Under the pieces are notes generated by a model. The model was not told the DNA's origin. It was given only the letters and a program-made list of their open reading frames with translations, and ran no database searches. Below are positions 1 through 5,030 of a stretch of 5,030 nt of DNA, in pieces. Position numbers and translations under genes: made by a program. This DNA comes from an uncultured Bacteroides sp. (lineage in GTDB: Bacteria; Bacteroidota; Bacteroidia; Bacteroidales; Bacteroidaceae). The stretch lies in assembly GCA_900551645.1 (NCBI GenBank), contig URWP01000203.1, positions 1 to 5,030 of the forward strand, given 5' to 3'. Numbering within the stretch: the first letter of the stretch is position 1; each line of letters opens with the position of its first letter.

Positions 1-786
1 AGCCAATGAATCGGCAGTTTCTTCTTTCACATGATAACGATACAGGTGGATATCACTCGCCAATACATGTCCCCGCTGCTCTGGTTCCGTAGGTTCGTAA
101 TAGATAAAGCCGATAATTTCTTTAAACTCAAAGGCTGAATCCGGTTTAAAATAGAGCTTCTGCTTGCCTGAACGTACCACACGAGTAAGTCCTTGCAGAC
201 TGTCATTCTTAAAGGCCAGATTCAACCCCATAACAGCCTTTCCGGCATTCTGTGTCGGCATAAAACTGAAGTCAGCCTCCAATACCAATACATCTTTCGG
301 ACGGAACGTTGTATCTGCCTTGAAATTAAAGACGACCTTGTTGGTCAACGGAGAATTTGTCAGCCAATAGATGGAACGGTCTCGCCAAATATCTACTGTA
401 TCGCCAGACTGTGAAACACTGATTTGTCCACTCTGACGGTCCACCTGTTTTCGGGCAATCTTTTCGGATGCCTCGTAACGCTTCTGCAGGTTTTCGTAAA
501 TCTGTGACAGCTCTTCTGTATGACGGGTATACCATACCATTGACGAATCAAACTCAGCTTCTGTTACCTGATGTTTCTGAAAAACGTAATCGTAATACGC
601 TTTCCGTTTCTGAATTTCAGAACCGGAAAGATTATTTCCTAAGGTATTGGCCAAATGATAATCATACAACAAATTCTCCATCGCCTCGGGCTGGATAATG
701 TCACTTGGAATCTTTTTTCCACAAGCAAACATTCCTCCTGCCAGCAAAGCCATTGTCAGATACGGATATTTCATAAGATATTTCAT
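1..786 (-). CDS. DUF4296-family lipoprotein, 3' end outside window
   Basis: I read 262 codons from the ATG at 784-786 to the left window edge without a stop, so the C-terminus is missing. The protein starts with a type II signal peptide: Lys2 and Lys6, a hydrophobic stretch from about residue 9 to 21, and a lipobox ending MFAC with Cys22 as the lipidated residue. After Cys22 comes GKKIPSDIIQPEAMENLLYD, which resembles the start of DUF4296, a Bacteroidota family of unknown function. Residues about 23-115 are mainly helical and charged; residues about 120-262 look beta-rich with alternating hydrophobic residues. No acidic run follows the cysteine, so the Bacteroidales surface-export signal is not evident and a periplasm-facing location is inferred. 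The start lies two bases after the lspA stop, indicating co-transcription and probably translational coupling. A second in-frame ATG lies four codons downstream (772-774). The family assignment is from memory of its N-terminal motif; no catalytic residues are recognisable. Confidence 0.85.
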   Translation of the reverse strand, partial: MKYLMKYPYLTMALLAGGMFACGKKIPSDIIQPEAMENLLYDYHLANTLGNNLSGSEIQKRKAYYDYVFQKHQVTEAEFDSSMVWYTRHTEELSQIYENLQKRYEASEKIARKQVDRQSGQISVSQSGDTVDIWRDRSIYWLTNSPLTNKVVFNFKADTTFRPKDVLVLEADFSFMPTQNAGKAVMGLNLAFKNDSLQGLTRVVRSGKQKLYFKPDSAFEFKEIIGFIYYEPTEPEQRGHVLASDIHLYRYHVKEETADSLA

Positions 787-788
787 GA

Positions 789-1445
789 TTACTTTTTATC
801 TGTGTCCGAAGAATCCTGCGTGTGTATTCCCCCATTCAAATACCGACTATAAAACAGAAGCAGAGCAATGATACCACAACTGATGGCAGCATCGGCAAAA
901 TTAAAGATAGGACTGAAGAAAATAAAATGGTCTCCTCCTACCAGTGGCATCCACTCCGGCCAATACGTATCGATGATAGGGAAATAAAACATATCCACTA
1001 CCTTACCATGCAACAGTGTTTCATAACCTTCTCCCCAAGAAACCCATTTAGCAACAGACATCGGTGTGCTGGCACTGAAGATCTCGCCATAAAAAACACA
1101 ATCAATGATATTACCGATAGCACCTGCCAAAATCAGTGACAAACAAACGATGAAACCATTCTTCACCCGTTCAGCAGCCGGGCGTCTGACGAGTTTGACA
1201 AGATACCAGGTAATCAGAATAACAGCGACAATCCGGAATAAAGTAAGGAATAATTTAGCAAAAATCTCCATGCCGAAAGCCATCCCGTTATTTTCTGTGA
1301 AATATATATAGAACCAGTCTGTTATACGGATACTTTCATGCAGATACATGCTGGTCTTGACACTGATCTTGATAATCTGGTCGATTACAAGTACCGCAGC
1401 CACTATAAGTGCGGCCAACGGACCTTGAGAGAGATATTTGTTCAT
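789..1445 (-). CDS. lspA: Lipoprotein signal peptidase (signal peptidase II)
   Basis: This 218-residue inner-membrane aspartyl protease cleaves the signal peptide of diacylglyceryl-modified prolipoproteins just before the lipidated cysteine. Four membrane segments are visible, near residues 9-27, 61-85, 97-115 and 178-203. Family motifs appear in order: IDQIIK with Asp22, NNGMAFG at 52-58, GAIGNIID at 108-115, KVVDM with Asp151, and FNFADAAI with Asp185. Asp151 and Asp185 match the catalytic pair (Asp124 and Asp143 in Pseudomonas aeruginosa). The protein is longer than the usual ~165 residues because of an insertion at about 121-148, between GNIID and the first catalytic Asp, and a second at about 156-178 between the two catalytic Asp residues. 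The usual Arg after GNxxD is Cys116 here. A hydrophilic tail ends the protein. The ATG at 1443-1445 is preceded by AGGGA at a suitable distance, and no longer in-frame start is available. The neighbour immediately downstream encodes a likely substrate lipoprotein. Confidence 0.96.
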   Translation of the reverse strand: MNKYLSQGPLAALIVAAVLVIDQIIKISVKTSMYLHESIRITDWFYIYFTENNGMAFGMEIFAKLFLTLFRIVAVILITWYLVKLVRRPAAERVKNGFIVCLSLILAGAIGNIIDCVFYGEIFSASTPMSVAKWVSWGEGYETLLHGKVVDMFYFPIIDTYWPEWMPLVGGDHFIFFSPIFNFADAAISCGIIALLLFYSRYLNGGIHTQDSSDTDKK

Positions 1446-1489
1446 AACTGTTCCCTGATAATACGATTACTTTTTACTGTTAAAGCCAT
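1442..1489 (-). CDS. Possible 15-codon leader ORF coupled to lspA
   Basis: The open frame reads MALTVKSNRIIREQL and stops with TGA at 1442-1444. Its stop overlaps the lspA ATG (1443-1445) in the ATGA arrangement typical of translational coupling. It has a better Shine-Dalgarno sequence than any main gene here: AAGGAG eight bases before its ATG. It is in a different frame from lspA, so it is not an N-terminal extension. I do not recognise the peptide, and it has no run of a single amino acid that would suggest classical attenuation. It could be a leader peptide whose translation delivers ribosomes to lspA, or a chance frame. Its small size makes it unproven. Confidence 0.3.
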   Translation of the reverse strand: MALTVKSNRIIREQL

Positions 1490-1497
1490 AAAAGAGA

Positions 1498-1503
1498 CTC
1501 CTT
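1498..1503 (-). promoter_or_regulatory. Shine-Dalgarno AAGGAG before the leader ORF
   Basis: AAGGAG on the minus strand is followed by an eight-base spacer and the ATG at 1487-1489. A strong Shine-Dalgarno match is uncommon in Bacteroidota, which favour AT-rich leaders, so it gives some support to the 15-codon frame. It lies partly in the loop of a 5-bp hairpin (arms 1495-1499 and 1506-1510). Confidence 0.4.
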
Positions 1504-1510
1504 GTAGTCT

Positions 1511-1541
1511 TCTACCTACAACTCTTATTTCCCTGTCCAAA
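1511..1541 (-). promoter_or_regulatory. Weak candidate Bacteroides-type promoter for lspA
   Basis: On the minus strand, TTTG (1538-1541) is followed after 19 bases by TAGGTAGA (1511-1518). The known Bacteroides sigma-ABfr consensus is TTTG about 19-21 bases before TAnnTTTG. The spacing fits and the TA and first T match, but the final TTTG is poor. It sits just after the terminator-like stem, where a promoter for lspA would be expected if transcription stops there. The TTTG overlaps the U-run of that stem, so the match could be chance. Confidence 0.2.
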
Positions 1542-1624
1542 AAACAGAAGAGGCTGATTCATTTCCATCGACTTGTTTCCAAGTATGGAAGGAAACGAAT
1601 CTCCGAATCTGAAACAGCCTCTTC
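1539..1624 (-). terminator. Composite terminator-like stem-loop after the dksA-like gene
   Basis: The outer arms at 1547-1561 and 1610-1624 pair over 10 perfect base pairs (GAAGAGGCTG with CAGCCTCTTC), one mismatch and four more pairs. In the minus-strand transcript the stem is followed, after U and G, by six U residues (1539-1544), the usual shape of an intrinsic terminator. Inside lies a second hairpin: TTCCAT plus ACTTG pair with CAAGT plus ATGGAA (1563-1590), with a two-base bulge and a GAAA tetraloop. The long interior is unusual for a simple terminator. It begins 41 bases after the dksA-like stop and would separate that gene from lspA, fully or partly. The loop is a stable GNRA type only in the minus orientation, which agrees with the U-run. 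Confidence 0.6.
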
Positions 1625-1639
1625 ATTTTCCAAAAGGCA

Positions 1640-1653
1640 CCTGTCAGAACAGG
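1640..1653 (-). other. Small hairpin just after the dksA-like stop
   Basis: CCTGT and ACAGG form a 5-bp stem with a four-base loop, 11 bases downstream of the dksA-like stop codon. The following transcript has only four U residues after a GCC, so it is a poor terminator by itself. It could help 3'-end formation together with the larger stem, or be chance. Confidence 0.2.
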
Positions 1654-1664
1654 CTACCCTTCTC

Positions 1665-2042
1665 TTATTTCTTTCCTTGTTTTGCCTCAATACTCAATGT
1701 AGCATGAGGTACGGCACGTAAACGCTCAGCCGGAATCAGTTTTCCTGTTTCACGACAGATACCATAAGTCTTATTTTCAATACGTACCAAAGCGGCCTGC
1801 AGATTCTGAATGAACTTCAACTGACGGGCAGCCAGACGAGTTGTTTCCTCTTTGGACAAGGTGTTCGCACCTTCTTCCAGAACCTTGTATGTAGGCGATG
1901 TATCGTCTGTATCATTCCCATCTGTGTTCATGATACTGCTTTTCAGTTTCTCATAGTCGCGTTCAGCAAGCTGAAGCTTCTCCATAATAATGGCGCGAAA
2001 CTCCTCGAGTTCAGCGTCGGAGTATCTTGTCTTTTCAGCCAT
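1665..2042 (-). CDS. DksA/TraR-family RNA polymerase-binding regulator with decayed zinc finger
   Basis: The predicted protein has 125 residues, against 151 for E. coli DksA. Family members insert a coiled coil into the RNA polymerase secondary channel and, with ppGpp, adjust transcription during starvation. Two charged helices (about 8-38 and 55-90) flank a polar tip rich in Asp and Thr (about 39-51). The C-terminal globular part carries the family pattern YGIC, GKLIPAERLRAVPHA and a Lys-rich end. The four metal positions have exactly the spacing of E. coli DksA but read Cys96, Thr99, Ser117 and Ala120, so zinc binding is very unlikely. The tip does not align without gaps to the DxxDxA motif of E. 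coli DksA. I chose the ATG at 2040-2042 because MAEKTRYSDAELEEF begins the first helix; a 23-residue GTG extension would run through the upstream inverted repeat. The upstream gene is ileS, 70 bases away. The precise paralogue is uncertain, so no symbol is given. Confidence 0.9.
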   Translation of the reverse strand: MAEKTRYSDAELEEFRAIIMEKLQLAERDYEKLKSSIMNTDGNDTDDTSPTYKVLEEGANTLSKEETTRLAARQLKFIQNLQAALVRIENKTYGICRETGKLIPAERLRAVPHATLSIEAKQGKK

Positions 2043-2077
2043 AGTGTTAAAGGTTTTAAAAGTTATAAATAAGTAGT

Positions 2078-2104
2078 ATCCATCCGGAAAAAATCCGGAT
2101 GGAT
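2078..2104 (-). terminator. Perfect 11-bp inverted repeat between ileS and the dksA-like gene
   Basis: ATCCATCCGGA (2078-2088) is followed by five A and then its exact reverse complement (2094-2104). In the minus-strand transcript this is an 11-bp hairpin with a U-rich loop, starting eight bases after the ileS stop. No U-run follows on either side, so it is not a standard intrinsic terminator. It may cause partial termination, stabilise the ileS mRNA 3' end, or bind a protein as DNA. A weak promoter-like TAACTTTT lies at 2058-2065 before the dksA-like start, without a convincing upstream element. Confidence 0.4.
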
Positions 2105-2112
2105 GGGTCACA

Positions 2113-5030
2113 TTACAATTTAGTTACTTGGACAAATAAGGAGAAGTCATCAAAGTTGAGTTCTGTTCCTTCTACCAGTTCATCCGACAATACCAGCGAG
2201 TTAGCCAGCACTTGGTTGCAAATATAAGTATTATATTCATTTACCGCTTCGTCTGTATTCGGATTTTTCGATAATACAATGGCAATCTTATCGGTAATCT
2301 CAAACCCGCTGCTTTTCCGGATATTCTGAATACGGTTAACCAATTCGCGGGCAATACCCTCACGACGCAACTCTTCAGTCACAGTTACTTCCAGAGCTAC
2401 AGTTAGTTTTCCCTCATTGGCAACCAACCAGCCTGGAATATCCTCACTGAAGATTTCCACATCAGTAACTTCCACTACAGCCGGTGTACCGTTCAGATCG
2501 AACGTATAGCTGCCGTTCTTTTCCAGTTCAGCTATTGCTTCCTGTGACATTTCAGATACAGCAGCAGCTACAGCTTTCATCTGTTTACCGAATTTCGGGC
2601 CCAACTTCTTGAAATCGCACTTCACCTTCTTTACCAGAATGCCGGATGCACCATCCACCAATTTGATTTCCTTCACATTCACCTCGCTGCGAATCAAATC
2701 TTCCACAGCTTCAATGTAACGTTTCTGCTCTTCATCAACCACCGGAATCATGATACACAACAGCGGCTGGCGTACTTTAATATTGACCTTACGGCGCAAT
2801 GCCAACACCATAGAAGTAACATCCTGGGCCATCTGCTGACGAGCTTCCAGCTCTTTGTTAATAAGTGCTTCATCTGCAACCGGAAAATCAGCCAAGTGAA
2901 CAGAAACCACGTTGTCCCGACCTGTTACCTGAATCAAATCCATATACAGACGATCAGCATAGAACGGAGCAATTGGCGCCATCAGTTTGGCAACAGTTTC
3001 CAAACAGGTGTACAGTGTCTGATATGCCGACAACTTGTCTGTTGACATTGCGCTTCCCCAGAAACGTTTACGGTTCAGACGAACATACCAGTTACTCAAG
3101 TTATCATTCACGAAATCAGTAATCAGACGACCTGCTTTTGTCGGCTCATAATCATTATAGCAAGTATCTACTTCCTTAACCAAGGAATTGAGTAGCGACA
3201 GAATCCAGCGGTCAATTTCCGGACGTTCCGCCATCGGGACATCAGGTTCCGCATAAGTAAATCCGTCTACATTCGCATATAGGGCGAAGAACGAATAAGT
3301 ATTATATAAAGTACCGAAGAATTTACGACGTACCTCGTCTACTCCATCTACGTCAAACTTCAGGTTATCCCATGGAGATGAATTGGTAATCATATACCAG
3401 CGCAGCGGGTCGGAGCCGTATTTCTCGATGGTACCGAACGGATCGACAGCGTTACCCAGACGTTTGGACATCTTGTTTCCGTTCTTATCCAGTACCAACC
3501 CGTTTGAAATCACGTTCTTGTAAGCTACACTGTCAAATACCATCGTAGCAATGGCATGCAGGGTAAAGAACCATCCACGAGTCTGGTCAACACCTTCGGC
3601 GATGAAATCGGCCGGATAGTAAGAGCGGTTGTCCACGATTTCCTTGTTCTCGAACGGATAGTGCAGCTGCGCATACGGCATGGCACCCGAATCAAACCAT
3701 ACATCAATCAAGTCGCTTTCACGCTTCATCGGCTGACCGCTGGCAGACACCAATACAATGTCGTCCACATACGGACGATGTAAATCTATTTTATCGTAGT
3801 TTGCTTTCTGATAGTCACCCGGAACAAATCCCAGTTTCTTATACGGATTTTCGGTCATGAATCCGGCTGCTACTGATTTTTCTATTTCATTATATAATTC
3901 TTCTACTGAACCGATACAGAGTTCTTCACCAGCCTCGCTACGCCAGATTGGAAGCGGAGTACCCCAGTAGCGTGAACGGCTCAGGTTCCAGTCGTTCAGG
4001 TTTTCCAGCCATTTACCGAAACGTCCTGTTCCTGTAGATTCCGGTTTCCAGTTAATGGTCTTATTCAGTTCCATCATGCGTTCTTTGCAGGCAGTAGAAC
4101 GGATAAACCAGCTATCCAGCGGATAATAAAGCACCGGTTTGTCTGTACGCCAACAGTGCGGATAGTTATGCACATGCTTTTCCATCTTGAATGCCAAACC
4201 AGCCTGTTTCATCATCATACAAATATATACGTCGAGCGATTCGGCAGCTTGAGCCGCTTTCTCGTCATATTTGCCATCTACTGTAAACTGCGGGTCATAA
4301 GCATTTTTCACCCAGCGTCCCTGATATTCCTTGTAAGCATCTACATCAATGCATTCCTTTACGAAGTTCTCATCCAACTCATCCATCAGATAGAACTTAC
4401 CGGTCAAATCAACCATCGGACGAGTTTCGTCCTTCTTGTTAATCATGAACAGTGAAGGAATACCTGCCGCACGGGCTACATTCGCATCGTCTGCACCGAA
4501 GGTGGGAGCAATATGTACGATACCGGTACCGTCTTCTGTCGTTACGTAATCACCAGGGATTACACGGAAAGCCTTAGCAGAAGCTTCTTTCCAAGCTCCG
4601 TTCTCATCCAATTCTACTGGTTTTACCCACGGAATGAGTTGTTCATACTCCATACCTACCAGGTCTGTGCCCTTATACTCGCCTACTACCTTAAACGGAA
4701 TCAACTTGTCGCCCGGTTTATAGTCTTCCAGAGCAATGCCTTCTGCCTTTTTGTTGAAGTGCATGTAAAGCAACGGTTTGGCTAAGACTACCGTCATCTT
4801 ATCACCGGTATATCCGTTGTAAGTCTGTACAGCTACGTAATCAATCTTCGGGCCAACACAAAGTGCGGTATTCGATGGCAATGTCCACGGTGTAGTAGTC
4901 CATGCCAGGAAATAAGGTGTACCCCACTGCGCCATTTCCGGTTTCGGGTTCTTCATTTTGAACTGCCCTACCACGGTTAAGTCTTTTACGTCACGGTAAC
5001 ATCCCGGCTGGTTCAACTCATGCGAGCTCA
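2113..5030 (-). CDS. ileS: Isoleucyl-tRNA synthetase, 5' end outside window
   Basis: This cytoplasmic class I enzyme activates isoleucine with ATP, charges tRNA-Ile and hydrolyses misformed Val-tRNA-Ile. About 971 residues are visible; roughly 170-200 N-terminal residues, including the HIGH motif, lie beyond the right edge. The frame continues to the edge, so the TTG at 5014-5016 is not a start. The editing domain shows WTTTPWTLPSN (4870-4902) and GTGIVHIAPTFGADD (4486-4530), whose last Asp matches the conserved editing aspartate. Catalytic-core motifs follow: HCWR (4147-4158), WNLSRSRYWGTP (3955-3990), DQTRGWF (3568-3588) and KMSKR (3460-3474). An anticodon-binding helical domain spans about 2740-3230, and a DUF5915-like C-terminal domain about 2120-2690. 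There is no C-terminal CxxC zinc pair of the E. coli type. The KMSKR signature and overall layout suggest the eukaryote-like IleS2 class. The frame is intact. A hairpin follows the stop, then the dksA-like gene. Confidence 0.97.
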   Translation of the reverse strand, partial: SSHELNQPGCYRDVKDLTVVGQFKMKNPKPEMAQWGTPYFLAWTTTPWTLPSNTALCVGPKIDYVAVQTYNGYTGDKMTVVLAKPLLYMHFNKKAEGIALEDYKPGDKLIPFKVVGEYKGTDLVGMEYEQLIPWVKPVELDENGAWKEASAKAFRVIPGDYVTTEDGTGIVHIAPTFGADDANVARAAGIPSLFMINKKDETRPMVDLTGKFYLMDELDENFVKECIDVDAYKEYQGRWVKNAYDPQFTVDGKYDEKAAQAAESLDVYICMMMKQAGLAFKMEKHVHNYPHCWRTDKPVLYYPLDSWFIRSTACKERMMELNKTINWKPESTGTGRFGKWLENLNDWNLSRSRYWGTPLPIWRSEAGEELCIGSVEELYNEIEKSVAAGFMTENPYKKLGFVPGDYQKANYDKIDLHRPYVDDIVLVSASGQPMKRESDLIDVWFDSGAMPYAQLHYPFENKEIVDNRSYYPADFIAEGVDQTRGWFFTLHAIATMVFDSVAYKNVISNGLVLDKNGNKMSKRLGNAVDPFGTIEKYGSDPLRWYMITNSSPWDNLKFDVDGVDEVRRKFFGTLYNTYSFFALYANVDGFTYAEPDVPMAERPEIDRWILSLLNSLVKEVDTCYNDYEPTKAGRLITDFVNDNLSNWYVRLNRKRFWGSAMSTDKLSAYQTLYTCLETVAKLMAPIAPFYADRLYMDLIQVTGRDNVVSVHLADFPVADEALINKELEARQQMAQDVTSMVLALRRKVNIKVRQPLLCIMIPVVDEEQKRYIEAVEDLIRSEVNVKEIKLVDGASGILVKKVKCDFKKLGPKFGKQMKAVAAAVSEMSQEAIAELEKNGSYTFDLNGTPAVVEVTDVEIFSEDIPGWLVANEGKLTVALEVTVTEELRREGIARELVNRIQNIRKSSGFEITDKIAIVLSKNPNTDEAVNEYNTYICNQVLANSLVLSDELVEGTELNFDDFSLFVQVTKL

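Noticed and set aside
822..1139. 105-codon plus-strand frame
   Set aside because: It is antisense to lspA, whose motifs are clear on the other strand; no recognisable domain.
787..1476. Twelve-base sequence GATTACTTTTTA found at both 787-798 and 1465-1476, near two gene starts
   Set aside because: One 12-mer match in 5 kb is close to chance expectation, its distances to the two start codons differ, and one copy is inside the lspA coding end.
1338..1721. 127-codon plus-strand frame spanning the dksA-lspA gap
   Set aside because: Its ends are antisense to lspA and the dksA-like gene, the composition is not that of a folded protein and the middle translates the stem-loop; no family is recognisable.
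2058..2065. TAACTTTT as a -7 element for the dksA-like gene
   Set aside because: It matches TAnnTTTG except the last base, but no TTTG lies at the right distance upstream and the leader would be only about 10 bases.
2043..2111. In-frame GTG extension of the dksA-like gene by 23 residues
   Set aside because: It would translate the inverted repeat and gives a sequence unlike the family N-terminus; the ATG at 2040-2042 starts directly before the first helix.
4156..4455. 99-codon plus-strand frame
   Set aside because: It is an antisense shadow of the ileS editing and catalytic regions.
5014..5016. TTG as start of ileS
   Set aside because: The frame stays open to the window edge, and the HIGH motif and the N-terminal part of the enzyme are missing, so the true start is outside.

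Overview
The window looks like a piece of a Bacteroidota chromosome, most likely Bacteroides or a close relative in the Bacteroidales. The clues are protein signatures: a DUF4296-type lipoprotein, a long LspA with Bacteroidota-style insertions, a short DksA/TraR-like protein with a decayed zinc finger, and an isoleucyl-tRNA synthetase with a KMSKR signature and a DUF5915-like tail. Starts are mostly AT-rich with weak Shine-Dalgarno sequences, which also fits. The species cannot be fixed from this sequence alone.

All four main genes lie on the minus strand, so transcription runs from high to low coordinates. The order is ileS (2113-5030, 5' end outside the window), a DksA/TraR-family regulator (1665-2042), lspA (789-1445) and a DUF4296 lipoprotein gene (1-786, 3' end outside the window). 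I see no plus-strand gene; plus-strand open frames are antisense to these genes. There is no tRNA, rRNA, CRISPR array, insertion sequence or sign of recent transfer.

The 70-base gap between ileS and the dksA-like gene holds a perfect 11-bp inverted repeat eight bases after the ileS stop. The 220-base gap between the dksA-like gene and lspA is the most structured part: a small hairpin, a long composite stem-loop with an inner GAAA-capped hairpin and a following U-run (terminator-like), then a possible promoter, a good Shine-Dalgarno sequence and a 15-codon open frame whose stop overlaps the lspA start as ATGA. lspA and the lipoprotein gene are only two bases apart.

Functionally, IleS charges tRNA-Ile, the DksA-like protein probably acts on RNA polymerase, LspA removes signal peptides from prolipoproteins, and the next gene encodes a lipoprotein that should itself be an LspA substrate. 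An ileS-lspA link is also known in Proteobacteria; here a DksA-like gene sits between them. This is mostly a housekeeping region. The points worth a second look are the decayed zinc finger, the dksA-lspA leader and the LspA active-site variation, not a new defence or mobile system.
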